Shown here one piece after another: positions 29,289 through 39,624 of a stretch of 64,000 bases of DNA; position 1 is the stretch's first letter, and the number at the start of each line of letters is the position of its first letter. The stretch comes from Alteribacter keqinensis. Its GTDB lineage: Bacteria; Bacillota; Bacilli; Bacillales; Salisediminibacteriaceae. Position numbers and translations under genes: made by a program. Where the stretch lies: positions 682,001 through 746,000 of the forward strand of contig NZ_RHIB01000002.1 in the NCBI RefSeq assembly GCF_003710255.1, in the 5' to 3' direction. The notes beneath the pieces are model-generated. The model made no database searches. It saw nothing but the letters and a program-made list of their open reading frames with translations, and was not told the DNA's origin.

Positions 29289-29996
29289 TCATATATTGCA
29301 GGAACCGTCATCACAGTTGGTATTATTTTTCTGATTCAGCACCGTAAGAGGCTTTTGTTCCTGCTCTTCTTTCCACACCTTCTCCATGACTTCAAGAAAA
29401 GCATCTGCATGCTGCGCACCGGATACGGCGTACTTCCCGTTAAAAACAAAGAACGGGACTCCCTGTACACCAAGTTTCGCCCCTTCTTCCTGGTCAGAGC
29501 GCACCTCGCCGGCATACGCATCTCCTTTGAGTATGCGGGACGCTTCTTGTTTATCCAGACCTGCGTCTTCAGCCAGACTCTCAAGGGTTTCGTGATCGCC
29601 GATGTTCTTTCCCTCAGTGAAAAAGGCGTGCATAATCTTCTCCATCAGGGCGTCCACTTTCCCTTCCTGTTTCGCATAGTGGCTGAGGCGGTGGGCATCT
29701 GCGGTGTTGGTCGGAACCATAGCGTCGAAGTCGTAGTCCAGACCCACCTCTTTTGCCTGAGCAGCTACGTTATTCGTTGTCTGACGTGCTTGTTCAAGAC
29801 TCATCTGGTATTTTGCTGATAAAATGTCGTGCATTGTTTTACCTGAATTTTTCTCGGCATTCGGATCGAGCTGGAAGCTCTTGAATGCCAGAGTAACGTC
29901 TTGTTTATGTTCAAAGCGGTCAAGAGCCTGCTCAAACCGACGCTTGCCGATATAGCAGAACGGGCAGACAATGTCCGACCATACATCAACGTTCAT
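29289..29996 (-). CDS. DsbA-family oxidoreductase (FrnE-like, YwbO type)
   Basis: Cytosolic thioredoxin-fold protein of the FrnE/YwbO branch of the DsbA family, 235 residues. The redox motif is C-P-F-C in SDIVCPFCYIGKRRFEQAL near residue 13; GVQGVPFFVFNGKYAVSGAQ near residue 170 holds the cis-Pro loop. A helical insert lies between. There is no signal peptide, so it acts in the cytoplasm; family roles include disulfide exchange and polyketide-related isomerisation. An additional Cys-rich C-terminus (NCDDGSC) is seen. AGGAGGAAT-like ribosome site precedes the ATG. Monocistronic. Confidence 0.88.
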   Translation of the reverse strand: MNVDVWSDIVCPFCYIGKRRFEQALDRFEHKQDVTLAFKSFQLDPNAEKNSGKTMHDILSAKYQMSLEQARQTTNNVAAQAKEVGLDYDFDAMVPTNTADAHRLSHYAKQEGKVDALMEKIMHAFFTEGKNIGDHETLESLAEDAGLDKQEASRILKGDAYAGEVRSDQEEGAKLGVQGVPFFVFNGKYAVSGAQHADAFLEVMEKVWKEEQEQKPLTVLNQKNNTNCDDGSCNI

Positions 29997-30211
29997 GATA
30001 ATTCCTCCAATCCATTTGTATAGCAGTATTATCTCCCATGGTCAGCTGAACCTCAACTGAATTGAATTTAAGAAACGGAGAGACTGCCCCTCCCTCTTTT
30101 TCCTTATATGTTATATTCCGATTAACCAAGGACGTTTTTAAGACGTTAAAATAGCAGATCAGGTTCAATGGTGATACGATTATCTAGCCGGAGAACAAAG
30201 GATGAATGCCG

Positions 30212-31318
30212 ATGAATGGAAAAGCCATTTTGAATTTTGGAATCTTCTTACTTATCTATAATGTACTTACATTTTATATTGGCTGGAACGGCTGGATATG
30301 GCTGAACACAGCATTCGGCTTTGAACACGTATGGCTTTACACAGCTGCAACAGCTCTGCTCGCCTATGCGTACCTCATCGGCCGGGTGAACCTTACGTTT
30401 TTTAAAGTGGTGGGGGCTTACTGGGTTGGATTGTTTCAGTACGGACTGCTTTTATTTCCTTTTGCGAATCTTGTTGTCATCGCCCTTCTTATTGGAGGGG
30501 TGGACGAGGATGCAGCTGTTTTATATACAGGGCTGGTTACCTTGACCGCCTTAGCTGGCATCTTTCTGACAGGGACATTTAATGCCTACAGCCCTGTAAA
30601 ACAGACGTATTCCGTCTCTTTACCGAAACGTACCGGCTCTCTTACATCACTGAAGGTTGGTATGGCTTCAGATATGCATTTTGGCACCCTGTCAGGTAAG
30701 ACCCATTTACGCAGGCTTATAAATGAACTCAACAAGATGGAGGCAGATGTGATTGTCCTGCCTGGAGACATTATTGATGACTCCCCGGATGTGTTTCAGA
30801 AAAAGAACATGGGACCTTTGATGAAAGAGCTGAAAGCCACCTATGGTGTTTACGGGATTCTTGGCAATCATGAGTATTACGGGCGTAAAGTTAATGAGAT
30901 TTTAAATGAACTCGGCCGGTCTGGTGTGACGATGCTGACCGATGAAGTTACTGAGGTTGCCGGCAGTTTTTACCTTATTGGCCGGCGGGATAGGACGGAA
31001 AAAAACCGGAAGCCTGTAGAAGAGCTGATCGGGGGATTGGATTTGTCCAAGCCGGTGATTCTTCTGGATCATCAGCCGTTTGAGCTGGAACGTGCTGAAA
31101 AAGCCGGAGCAGACCTCATGCTTTCCGGCCACACCCACCGGGGACAGATGTATCCGAACAACTGGATCACCCGCCGGATGTACGAGGTGGACTGGGGTTA
31201 TCTGAAAAAAGATACACTTCACACGATTGTCTCAAGCGGGTTCGGCTTCTGGGGACCCCCTCTCCGCCTTGGAAGCCGCTCAGAGGTTGTGGAGATTGTA
31301 GTCACGTTTAAGGATTAA
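30212..31318 (+). CDS. Membrane-anchored metallophosphoesterase
   Basis: Calcineurin-type phosphoesterase with about four N-terminal membrane helices (residues 1-115) and a C-terminal catalytic domain. Metal-site motifs are complete: ASDMHFG (D-x-H), LPGDIIDDS (GD), LGNHEYYGR (GNHE), LLDHQP and LSGHTHRGQMYP (GHTH). About 368 residues. Related proteins (YkuE/YpbG types) act on lipid or nucleotide phosphates; the substrate here is unknown. ATG at 30212 is preferred because it lies ~9 bases from CAAAGGA, the one at 30206 being too close. Followed by its own terminator. Confidence 0.88.
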   Translation: MNGKAILNFGIFLLIYNVLTFYIGWNGWIWLNTAFGFEHVWLYTAATALLAYAYLIGRVNLTFFKVVGAYWVGLFQYGLLLFPFANLVVIALLIGGVDEDAAVLYTGLVTLTALAGIFLTGTFNAYSPVKQTYSVSLPKRTGSLTSLKVGMASDMHFGTLSGKTHLRRLINELNKMEADVIVLPGDIIDDSPDVFQKKNMGPLMKELKATYGVYGILGNHEYYGRKVNEILNELGRSGVTMLTDEVTEVAGSFYLIGRRDRTEKNRKPVEELIGGLDLSKPVILLDHQPFELERAEKAGADLMLSGHTHRGQMYPNNWITRRMYEVDWGYLKKDTLHTIVSSGFGFWGPPLRLGSRSEVVEIVVTFKD

Positions 31319-31337
31319 AACGAGCATACGGCTTCCG

Positions 31338-31378
31338 AAGCTGTCTGAAAGGTTCCAACACCTTTTGGACAGCTTTTT
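31338..31378 (+). terminator. Terminator of the metallophosphoesterase gene
   Basis: AAGCTGTCTGAAAGG pairs with CCTTTTGGACAGCTT and ends in five T. It abuts the stop codon of the convergent PAP2 gene. Confidence 0.75.
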
Positions 31379-32037
31379 CATACACCTGCCGTACTTCCTT
31401 TCGTTATTCGTTTCCAAACAAAGACCGAGATCATAATCCAAAGAGCGCCGGCTAAAAAACCGGCAATAATGTCTGTAAAGTAATGAACACCTAAATATAT
31501 TCGTGAAAGTCCGATAAGAAGGATTAACGTCACTGCAACAGAAATGACCGTTGCTTTTGCTCCTTTCTCCTGTAAATGAATGACGACAAAGTAAGCAAGG
31601 AGTCCATATGTAATGGTTGCTCCCATCGCATGCCCACTGGGAAAGCTGAACCCCTGTTCAATGACAAGAGGATTAAAATCCGGTCTGTCTCTTTGAAACA
31701 ACCATTTTAATAAAGCATTTAATCCTCCGCCAAGAGCGACTGCCCCCGCATAAAAAAGAGCCGTTATCCAACGCTTGTAATACAAAAATACAACAGCCCC
31801 CAATGCAACAACGCCCGTTAATGCAGGAATACCGCCTAAAAAGGTAACAGCTAAAACGACTGTCGTGAACGTTTCATTGTGAAGACTCTGCACCATACTT
31901 ATAATTAAATAATCGAGCCCTCTGAAATATTCTGCTGTTCCAGACCTGACAGGGCCGCTAAACAGCAGGATAAAGGGTATAAGAAGGGTAATGGAAATAA
32001 GTAATCGTTTCTGGTTTCCGATACGGATATCGCCCAT
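31378..32037 (-). CDS. PAP2-family lipid phosphatase
   Basis: Integral membrane phosphatase of the type 2 phosphatidic acid phosphatase family, probably acting on undecaprenyl pyrophosphate or phosphatidylglycerol phosphate. The three active-site motifs are KWLFQRDRPD, FPSGHAMG and SRIYLGVHYFTDIIAG, with the catalytic His residues in the last two. About 219 residues with six hydrophobic segments. An open frame extends to 32151 across the end of the next gene, but GAGGAGGTG lies eight bases before the ATG at 32037. The upstream minus-strand gene ends 85 bases away, so the two may share a transcript. Confidence 0.88.
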   Translation of the reverse strand: MGDIRIGNQKRLLISITLLIPFILLFSGPVRSGTAEYFRGLDYLIISMVQSLHNETFTTVVLAVTFLGGIPALTGVVALGAVVFLYYKRWITALFYAGAVALGGGLNALLKWLFQRDRPDFNPLVIEQGFSFPSGHAMGATITYGLLAYFVVIHLQEKGAKATVISVAVTLILLIGLSRIYLGVHYFTDIIAGFLAGALWIMISVFVWKRITKGSTAGV

Positions 32038-32122
32038 CTTCTGCACCTCCTCTTCTTTTTTTACCCCAAAAAGGTAAAAAAGAACCGAACCCACAGGCCC
32101 GGTTCCTTCAAGAGGTCTCTTT

Positions 32123-32818
32123 TTATTCCCAGTTCCCCATCTCAATTTCATCGGAAGTAATCATTATTTCAAACGTTATGACTTTTTCCTGATCCTTGGC
32201 CCATTCCAAAAAGCGGTCGCGGTTTGGCAGGTGTGAGTACAAGGACATGTTCCCTTCCACCACACCGTAACCGTATATAACCGGTTCTCCTTCATTCACA
32301 GGTGCGGAGTAATTTGAATTCCACACCTGAAAGCTGCCTTCCTCTCTCAGGTCAAGTGAACTTTTCAGGGAATACGTTCCCGTCTCGTGTTTCCCATGCA
32401 TGACGGTACTCCAGAGTAAACCTTCATCCTCTCCTTCCACCTTCAGTCCTCCTGCAGCAAGGCTGAGTTCGTTCGATTCAAAAGGAAAATGCTCATCAAA
32501 ACTCCAGGACGCAATCAAATGATGAGCCACTCTTTCTCCGTATTCATAGATATTGACAGCTGAATAAATGTAGCCGACTTCTTCAGGAGACGTTATGTTC
32601 ACACGTGCAGTAAACGTTGTATCAAAAGCCAGGTCAAACATGACTTCGTCTGTTTCCCCATACTCTGTCAGATAGCCGATGTCCCCTGCTTCATGACCAA
32701 ATGCATCCTGTCCGTGAGAACCTAGAAGGAACGAAAAGAGCACGCCTCCTCCGATACATAAAACAAAAACCAACGCAGCTAACAGTTTTACGTTTTTCAC
32801 AATAGGTCCCCTCTTCAT
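32123..32818 (-). CDS. Hypothetical exported or membrane-anchored protein
   Basis: A 231-residue protein with one N-terminal hydrophobic segment (LLAALVFVLCIGGGVLFSFLLG) and a soluble, acidic, beta-rich remainder. I do not recognise the family. The C-terminus RFLEWAKDQEKVITFEIMITSDE is notable because a closely similar ending is found as a relic at 39625-39735. The segment GTYSLKSSLDLREEGSFQVWNSN suggests a beta-sandwich. The start ATG follows a GAGGGGAC-like site. It lies upstream of the PAP2 gene on the same strand. Confidence 0.65.
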   Translation of the reverse strand: MKRGPIVKNVKLLAALVFVLCIGGGVLFSFLLGSHGQDAFGHEAGDIGYLTEYGETDEVMFDLAFDTTFTARVNITSPEEVGYIYSAVNIYEYGERVAHHLIASWSFDEHFPFESNELSLAAGGLKVEGEDEGLLWSTVMHGKHETGTYSLKSSLDLREEGSFQVWNSNYSAPVNEGEPVIYGYGVVEGNMSLYSHLPNRDRFLEWAKDQEKVITFEIMITSDEIEMGNWE

Positions 32819-32927
32819 TTAAATTTGCTCTACTGCCAATTATAAGGGGAAAATCCTCTTTTATGAAATAATTAGAATTTTATTGTTAAAAGCCTCCATG
32901 CTGTATCCTAACGGCAACTCAACAAAC

Positions 32928-34571
32928 TTATTTACCGAACGACGAAAGAAACTTCACCCTGTCGCCCATCGGGGGGACCGCGTTGTCAACCAGATCGATC
33001 TCCACTATTGATGGACCGTTACCGGTCATCAGCTTTTGGAGATCAGCGTTCACTAACTCTTCCATCGTCCTTATTCTGATGCCTGGTACACCCATCGCCT
33101 TTGCCATAGCAGAAATATCAACGGGGATTTGTTCAAAGGCCTTGTGAGAACGTTTGTATTGTAAAGTATGACCGTGATAGACCATCCCAAGGCGTGCGTT
33201 GTTCATGACCACAAACAAAATAGGAAGCTTGTATTCCTTCGCAGTCAGTACTTCCATGCCGTGCATGAAGAAACAGCCATCCCCGGTAATGTTCACCACA
33301 GGGCGGTCCGGTTCAGCAAGAGCGGATCCGATCGCCGAGCCGATTCCGCTTCCCATCGCTCCAAAATGGACGTTGATATCAAATGTCGCTGGTTCTTTCA
33401 CACCCATATCGTGGATCACATAGGCCATGAACTCCCCAATATCGATGGTGTAGCGGGTGGTCGAAGGTACCTTCTCCTGCAAAGCAAGCATGACATTACG
33501 TGTCGTATATTCATCTGTTCCATAAAGATTAAACTCATTGTTTACACAAGCGGTCTCTTTTCTTTCCAGGCCCAATGCCTTCAATTCATTAATTAAAAAC
33601 AACAGACTCAGGTCAAGATCCCCGAGGACCGGAATATTTACATTGTATTTTCGGTTAAACACCGTTTCGTCAAAGTCCATCTGGATTGTAAATCGTCCTT
33701 CCGTTAAGTTTGGGTTCCAATTATTCGTTGCTGTTTCACCCAAACTTGAACCAAGCACGAGCAATCCCTCTTCTTCACCACTCCTATGAATCAAGGAAGA
33801 CACGTTTTCGTGACCGGCAAAGCCAAAAACACCAGCTGCTAAAGGATGATCGCTTCGAATAAACCCTTTTGCCTGAGGGGAAGTGACGATCGGCCAGCCG
33901 AGAAGCTCGGCCACTTGTATGACTTGTTCGCTCACATGACGAATTCCCTGTCCCGCAAAAACAATACCTTTTTCACGCATACTCAGCTCTTTTGCCACTT
34001 GAGCAATCGTTTCTGCCTGAGGGACGACCGGCATTCGTCCGGCTGGGAATTCAGGAAGCTTCATCTCCTCAATATCACCCAGCTGCACGTCAATGGGCAT
34101 CGCCACATGAACGGGACCCGGGACTCCCGAGAGGGCGATGTCTGTTGCTTTTGCTACTTCTGTAAGTAAGTCTTCCGCCCTTGTCACTGTCACACTGTAT
34201 TTGGTCACAGGTTCAAACACAGGATGCGCATCGAGCTCTTGAGAAGCATTTAACCCCATCGTCCTTACAGGTACAGCTCCTGTTAAAAACAGCACGGGCA
34301 GATGTTCGCGCATGGCATTGGCTGCTCCGGTTACCATGTTCGTGGCACCCGGACCGCTGCAGCTGATGCACACGCCAAGCTCCTGTTTATATTTGGCATA
34401 AGCGCAAGCCATGTACCCCGCTGCCCCTTCATGCTTTGTCACAACAGGAATGAGCTCCGGCATATCATACAGTTCATTAAAGAAAGCATTTACAGAACCT
34501 GCGGGAATTCCAAATATATATTCCACTCCGCCGGATTTCAAATAATCCAGTACACCCCTTACAGCTTTCAT
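32928..34571 (-). CDS. Acetolactate synthase-like TPP-dependent enzyme
   Basis: Member of the TPP-enzyme family containing acetolactate synthase, about 547 residues. The catalytic Glu is in TKHEGAAGYMACAYAK near residue 50. The TPP-binding segment runs from GDGCFFMHGMEVLTAKEYKLPILFVVMNNA near residue 425. It lacks the close similarity of the ilvB product, has no small-subunit gene beside it and no FAD-specific segment that I recognise, so the reaction (acetolactate, glyoxylate-type or other carboligase/decarboxylase) is open. The ATG at 34571 follows GAGGAGGAA; the longer frame to 34640 is not used. It sits 13 bases downstream of the large c-di-GMP protein gene and is probably co-transcribed with it. 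Confidence 0.82.
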   Translation of the reverse strand: MKAVRGVLDYLKSGGVEYIFGIPAGSVNAFFNELYDMPELIPVVTKHEGAAGYMACAYAKYKQELGVCISCSGPGATNMVTGAANAMREHLPVLFLTGAVPVRTMGLNASQELDAHPVFEPVTKYSVTVTRAEDLLTEVAKATDIALSGVPGPVHVAMPIDVQLGDIEEMKLPEFPAGRMPVVPQAETIAQVAKELSMREKGIVFAGQGIRHVSEQVIQVAELLGWPIVTSPQAKGFIRSDHPLAAGVFGFAGHENVSSLIHRSGEEEGLLVLGSSLGETATNNWNPNLTEGRFTIQMDFDETVFNRKYNVNIPVLGDLDLSLLFLINELKALGLERKETACVNNEFNLYGTDEYTTRNVMLALQEKVPSTTRYTIDIGEFMAYVIHDMGVKEPATFDINVHFGAMGSGIGSAIGSALAEPDRPVVNITGDGCFFMHGMEVLTAKEYKLPILFVVMNNARLGMVYHGHTLQYKRSHKAFEQIPVDISAMAKAMGVPGIRIRTMEELVNADLQKLMTGNGPSIVEIDLVDNAVPPMGDRVKFLSSFGK

Positions 34572-34584
34572 TCTATTTCCTCCT

Positions 34585-37383
34585 CTAGTTGACTGCTTCA
34601 CAATTGGTAATGTATTTTTCCTCAAATAACAGAGCCCCAAGAGGGCGGCTGAAGTAGAAACCCTGCATGAGGTAACAGCCTCTCGAACTTAAAAATAAAG
34701 CTTGTTCCTTTGTTTCCACCCCTTCTGCAATGACATCCATGTTTAAATTCTGTGCCAGAGTAATGATCGTACTTGCGATCGGAGCTTCGTCTTCACTGCT
34801 TTTAATATCCTGGACAAAGGTTTTATCGATTTTTAACGTCTGAATTGGAAACCTTCTTAAGTAGGATAAAGAGGAGTAGCCCGTGCCAAAATCATCAATG
34901 GAAACATCGATTCCGTAGTTTTTAAACAGTTCCAGCCTATTTAAGGTGGATTCTGTATGTTTAATAATTTGATTTTCTGTAATTTCAAGTTTCAGGCATG
35001 ATGGATCGAGTCCGGTTTCTTCAATAATGTCTTTCACTTTAGAGAACAAGTCCGCCTGTTCAAACTCACGCACGGTCAGGTTTACTGAGACGCCCATCTG
35101 CCTGCTTCCTTGCAGCTGCCAGGATTTCAACTGTCTGCACGCCGTTTTTATTACCCATTCACCGATGGGTACGATGAGTCCTGTTTCTTCAGCGATGGGA
35201 ATAAAGTCAGCCGGGGAAATAAGCCCCTTTTCGGAATGATGCCAGCGAAGAAGCGCTTCAGCACCAATCACTTCTCCTGTTTTATAATTCACCTGGGGCT
35301 GATAATAAACTTCAAGTTCTTCCTGATCCAGTGCCTTATAGAGGGCGTTTTCGAGCTCCATTTGCTGTACAGCCGGTGTATCGTTTTTTTCCTGATAAAA
35401 ATGATAGTTGTTTCCGGATAATTCTTTTGCCTTGTACATGGCTGCATCAGCATTTTTAATGAGCTCTTCTGTTGTTTCTCCATGTTCGGGATATAAACTG
35501 ATTCCAATGCTCTTTTTTACATTCACTTCATGGCCTTCAATAATAATCGGCTTTGAGAAAGCGAGATTCATTCGGTCAACAACACTTACAAGTTCTCCTT
35601 TTGACTGGACATTTTGAATCACGACCGTAAACTCATCTCCCCCCTGTCTTGAAACGGTGGCTCCTGAAGGTACTGAACTGCAGAGCCGTTCAGCCACTTC
35701 CTTTAACAGGGCATCTCCAAAACTATGTCCGTACGTATCATTGACCACCTTAAAACGGTCGAGATCGAGAAAAAGGACAGCCAGTTGTTCCTCGTGAAGC
35801 TTGGAGTACGTAATACTCTGGGTAAGCCTGTCGTGAAGCAGCAGCCGATTAGGCAAATCTGTCAAACTGTCATAATAAGCATGATATTTAATTTCTTCTT
35901 CAAGCTCTTTTCTTCTTGTAATGTCTTTGAACGTAACGACATCACCGATAATGTCCCCTTCCTTTATTATAGAAGAGATGACGTATTCTACCGGAAAAGA
36001 GCTGTTGTCCTTCCGAAAAAACGTTTCTACTGAATCGTGGTCATGCCGTTCAGAATTGAGTTTTCCCCTTTCATCTGCAGTGCTTCCTTTTCTCTTGAAT
36101 ATAACTGTATATGGTCTGCCGACGAGTTCCTCTGCTGATTCATAGCCAAGCATGTCTGTACTCGCCGGGTTGCAAAACGTAATATTGCCATTGCGGTCAA
36201 GTCCGAAGATTCCTTCTCCGGCAGAGTTTAAAATCAGTTCTTTTTCCCGGCTTAAATGCTGCAATTCTTCTACAGCATTGTTCAGCTCTTCGTTCTTTCT
36301 GCTTATTTCCGCCGTTCTTTCCTGAATAATCAGTTCTTGTCTTTCCATGAACAGCAAATTGGATAATGTACCGGCCGTGATATCAACAACCGATTGTGCC
36401 AGCTTCTGCTGGGTCTCTGTATAGGTGTAACCCGCTTCTTTTAGATTCACCACTGGAATAAGACCGAGGACTTTACCGGTAGTCACGACGGGGAGGACAA
36501 ACATCCCTTTAATCCCAAACTGTCGGCATACATCGTGGTTTGGACGAGGGTCCGCCATCACATCCGGGATAAGGAGGGCTTTTTTCGTTCGGATCACTTC
36601 CCCAAGTGCCTTGTCTTTGTAAATATCGATATTTGCCTTCTTATGTGTCTTCTTCCAAGCTTCTTCTGTCCAGTCACTGTCTTTGCTCAAGCTTTGTGGT
36701 TTGATCTTTTTCTCAGCCATTGGATCCAGCATATGAAGGCCGATATTTGTATTATTCAGGACGAGGGCAAGGTAGTGAAAACAGATATCCAACGCTTCCT
36801 GCATTTCCGAACACATGGAAAGCTCACTGGTCACATCCAAAAGGAGCTGCTTTTGCTTTATCAGTTCCTCCTTGCGGGACAGGTTTTCTGCATTTTGAAT
36901 CGCTACAGCAGCCATGTTCACATAGGCTTCTACCGTTTGGATTTCATTCTCTGTTAAATTCATCGGGATTCCATAGTCAAACAAAAAGACGAGGCCGAAC
37001 AATTTCCCTTCGTAAGAGATCGGCAAAACGAGTAATGATTTAATTTTGAATGCATGTACCGCACGCTGATCCGGGCGTGTATCCTGTGACGTGTCAGGAA
37101 TATAAATTGCCCTTTGCGTTTCTATCACTTCTTTTGCCAGCAAATCATGTTCGGTTTCAATGACGTGCTGATCCAGGGTCATGCCCGCTATCGTCTCCGG
37201 TTTGCCCACAAACCCTCTGAAAGAACCATCTTCCTGTGGCAAATAAATACCTACCGAATCACACTGGACAATTTCTTCAGATATAGCCGTAGTTACCTGT
37301 TGGAGAACCTCACGTAATTCAAGTTTCATATTAATGAGTTTTGTAATTTGAGCCAGACGGGAATACCTTGATTGCTCTTCCAC
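34585..37383 (-). CDS. GAF-GAF-PAS-GGDEF-EAL cyclic-di-GMP protein
   Basis: A 932-residue cytosolic regulator with two GAF domains (residues ~10-160 and ~180-345), a coiled-coil linker, a PAS domain (~375-490), a GGDEF domain with intact RQGGDEF near residue 585 and an EAL domain with [32 protein letters not shown] and AEGVET. Both diguanylate cyclase and phosphodiesterase sites look complete, so direction of activity cannot be read from sequence. No membrane segment or phosphorylation domain is present, implying that small-molecule or redox ligands bind the GAF and PAS domains. The start is a GTG six bases after GAGGTG. It overlaps no gene and precedes the TPP enzyme by 13 bases. Confidence 0.92.
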   Translation of the reverse strand: MEEQSRYSRLAQITKLINMKLELREVLQQVTTAISEEIVQCDSVGIYLPQEDGSFRGFVGKPETIAGMTLDQHVIETEHDLLAKEVIETQRAIYIPDTSQDTRPDQRAVHAFKIKSLLVLPISYEGKLFGLVFLFDYGIPMNLTENEIQTVEAYVNMAAVAIQNAENLSRKEELIKQKQLLLDVTSELSMCSEMQEALDICFHYLALVLNNTNIGLHMLDPMAEKKIKPQSLSKDSDWTEEAWKKTHKKANIDIYKDKALGEVIRTKKALLIPDVMADPRPNHDVCRQFGIKGMFVLPVVTTGKVLGLIPVVNLKEAGYTYTETQQKLAQSVVDITAGTLSNLLFMERQELIIQERTAEISRKNEELNNAVEELQHLSREKELILNSAGEGIFGLDRNGNITFCNPASTDMLGYESAEELVGRPYTVIFKRKGSTADERGKLNSERHDHDSVETFFRKDNSSFPVEYVISSIIKEGDIIGDVVTFKDITRRKELEEEIKYHAYYDSLTDLPNRLLLHDRLTQSITYSKLHEEQLAVLFLDLDRFKVVNDTYGHSFGDALLKEVAERLCSSVPSGATVSRQGGDEFTVVIQNVQSKGELVSVVDRMNLAFSKPIIIEGHEVNVKKSIGISLYPEHGETTEELIKNADAAMYKAKELSGNNYHFYQEKNDTPAVQQMELENALYKALDQEELEVYYQPQVNYKTGEVIGAEALLRWHHSEKGLISPADFIPIAEETGLIVPIGEWVIKTACRQLKSWQLQGSRQMGVSVNLTVREFEQADLFSKVKDIIEETGLDPSCLKLEITENQIIKHTESTLNRLELFKNYGIDVSIDDFGTGYSSLSYLRRFPIQTLKIDKTFVQDIKSSEDEAPIASTIITLAQNLNMDVIAEGVETKEQALFLSSRGCYLMQGFYFSRPLGALLFEEKYITNCEAVN

Positions 37384-37658
37384 GACGATCACCTCGCTTT
37401 TTAGATTGTTCCTTTTTCCAAGATCCCTGCTGTTGTTTATTTTTATTCGACATAATGTGAGAAAATCCTGTCTTTAAGCCAGGGGATAGGTGAGGTATAA
37501 TAAATGGAAAATATTTTATTAAATGTTATTTATAGATTAGTAATATCCTTCATTTGCTTATCTTTTTTATCGGTACGAAGCAGGTAGATGTTAAATGAGC
37601 AACTTTGTTTCTCAATAAAAACTCCCCGATTAAGGGACAAACAGGAGGCGCATAAGAT

Positions 37659-38088
37659 ATGGAAGAATCTTTAAAAAGCAGTATTGAAAGGTTTGTCAGT
37701 GCGTGGCAGCAATCATCTTTAGAAGAGTTGTCTCATTTTATCTCCTCTGAATATCAGGGCAGAGAAATGATGGGCGGGAAGTTGGTTGACTTTGAATATA
37801 GAGAATGTTTGGAAGGTTGGCGGCAGGGATTTCAATTTGTTAGGGAAAATGATGCCATATGGGATGTTCGTGTGCTTCACTCCGTTCAGATTCGCTAGGA
37901 TGAGGCTATCGTTACACTAACAGCTTCACTCATAATTGATGAAGAGTATTTTAAAGGGGGCTAATTTGTTTTATGAAACATTTAAACAAGATTCAAGTGA
38001 CGGAGAATGGAAGATTGCGAGGAGTTACATAGAGGCTGGCGTCCCGGTAAAATACGTCCTCAGTGCAGGAAAATCGCTGCCAATATAA
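37659..38088 (+). pseudogene. Broken small SnoaL/NTF2-like gene
   Basis: After an ATG with ACAGGAGG the frame reads a helical start (SIERFVSAWQQSSLEELSHFISSEYQG), the usual opening of SnoaL/DUF4440-like NTF2-fold proteins. It hits TAG at 37896. The next ~60 bases continue in the same frame (DEAIVTLTASLIIDEE). A frameshift at the G-run near 37958 leads to DGEWKIARSYIEAGVPVKY, which is the typical C-terminal strand-strand of that fold, ending at 38088. Two lesions make it a pseudogene. The family call is moderate. Confidence 0.65.
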
Positions 38089-38112
38089 AATTAAATAGGT
38101 CTCACAAGCAAT

Positions 38113-38147
38113 GAAGAGTGTTCCATATAATGGGCTCTTCTTTTTTT
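38113..38147 (+). terminator. Terminator after the broken NTF2-like gene
   Basis: GAAGAG (38113-38118) pairs with CTCTTC (38135-38140), extended by weaker pairs, followed by seven T. Confidence 0.6.
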
Positions 38148-38316
38148 GTGTTTAAGGTTTCTTTCTTATGAAAAAAGGGGATTTTCACCTTAATGGTTTC
38201 AAAAATACATACTTTTTTATAAAAAACGAAATTCTCGCGTGGGAAGTGTGGTGTTGTTTAGTTTTATAATAAAAGAAATCTTGTCTAAAAATCTAGTATT
38301 TGTAGGAGGAAAAATT

Positions 38317-39555
38317 ATGAAGTTAACCAGGAATATCATCATAGCTTTAATTCTGGGATTATTCACTGGAATAGGGTTTAATTTATTCGCTCCTGAATTG
38401 TTTCAATATGCAGATAATTATGCCTTTACACCACTAGGTACACTGTTTATTAATTCGATTACAATGCTTGTTGTGCCACTCGTACTCTTTTCAATTATTT
38501 TAGGTACAGCGAGTGTGAGCGATCCGAAAAAACTCGGCCGGATCGGTGGTAAGACTGTCGGATTTTACTTAATAACGACTGCTCTCGCACTCGGTATTGG
38601 GCTGTCAATGGCTTTTCTTATTCAGCCGGGGGCCGGCGGCGGTTTCGAGACAGAAACAGCCGACTACGAGGCAGAAGAAGCGCCGCCTATTATGGACACG
38701 CTTCTTAATATCATTCCGGAAAATCCGGTCCAGGCAATGGCTGACGGAGAAATGCTTCAAATCATCGCCTTTGCCGTGCTCATAGGCTTTGCCCTTGCAA
38801 GACTCGGTGACAAAACAGCCGGTGTATTAAAGCTCATAGAACAAGGAAACGAGATCATGATGTTTCTCGTAAAAATCGTCATGTATCTTGCGCCGGTCGG
38901 TGCATTCGCCCTGATCGCCTCTGCGATTGGAGAACTGGGTATGTCCGCCCTTCAGGCGATGCTTTTGTATATGGCTGCTGTTATTCTGGCCCTTCTCCTT
39001 CATGCGGTGATCACCTACGGATCTGTTATAGCGTTTATTGCAAAGCGGAGCCCGATTGAGTTTGTACGAAAGTTCTTCCCTGCCATGATTGTGGCGTTCA
39101 GTACGTCAAGCAGCAGTGCTGTGCTTCCTGTTTCCATGCGTGTGGCACAGGATGATTTACGGGTTTCCAAACCTGTGAGCAGCTTTGTACAGCCACTTGG
39201 TTCAACAATTAACATGGATGGAACAGCGATTATGCAGGCAGTGGCAACAGTCTTTATTGCTCAAGTATACGCTCAAAGTCTTTCTTTTGGTGATTTGCTG
39301 ACTGTTATCCTGACTGCTACCCTTGCAAGTATCGGTACGGCTGGTGTGCCTGGAGTCGGAATGATCATGCTTGCTATGGTCCTTACATCCGTTGGACTTC
39401 CTGTCGAAGGAATTGCCCTTGTTCTCGGTGTAGACCGTATTCTAGATATGCTACGTACAGCGGTTAACATTACCGGAGACGCTACATGTGCCGTCATGGT
39501 GTCAGAATCAGAGGAAAAACGTGAGGATGACGGAGAAGGAGCGAAAGCGTCATAG
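38317..39555 (+). CDS. Dicarboxylate/amino acid:cation symporter (DAACS, GltT-like)
   Basis: Secondary transporter of the glutamate/aspartate/dicarboxylate family using Na+ or H+. Family hallmarks are the serine-rich re-entrant loop FSTSSSSAVLPVSM near residue 265, QPLGSTINMDGTAIMQ (NMDG motif) near residue 300 and GTAGVPGVG near residue 345, then DRILDMLRTAVNITGD near residue 385. About 412 residues with eight helices and two hairpins. The frame is open from 38239; the ATG at 38317 follows TAGGAGGA. It is monocistronic with a strong terminator. Substrate is probably glutamate or C4-dicarboxylates. Confidence 0.92.
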   Translation: MKLTRNIIIALILGLFTGIGFNLFAPELFQYADNYAFTPLGTLFINSITMLVVPLVLFSIILGTASVSDPKKLGRIGGKTVGFYLITTALALGIGLSMAFLIQPGAGGGFETETADYEAEEAPPIMDTLLNIIPENPVQAMADGEMLQIIAFAVLIGFALARLGDKTAGVLKLIEQGNEIMMFLVKIVMYLAPVGAFALIASAIGELGMSALQAMLLYMAAVILALLLHAVITYGSVIAFIAKRSPIEFVRKFFPAMIVAFSTSSSSAVLPVSMRVAQDDLRVSKPVSSFVQPLGSTINMDGTAIMQAVATVFIAQVYAQSLSFGDLLTVILTATLASIGTAGVPGVGMIMLAMVLTSVGLPVEGIALVLGVDRILDMLRTAVNITGDATCAVMVSESEEKREDDGEGAKAS

Positions 39556-39574
39556 AGAGTCGACCGCTATAACG

Positions 39575-39606
39575 AAGCCATGGATCTGAGATCCATGGCT
39601 TTTTTC
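39575..39606 (+). terminator. Terminator of the symporter gene
   Basis: AAGCCATGGATC pairs perfectly with GATCCATGGCTT around a three-base loop, followed by six T. Confidence 0.85.
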
Positions 39607-39624
39607 TCGCTTTATTGTTTCGGC

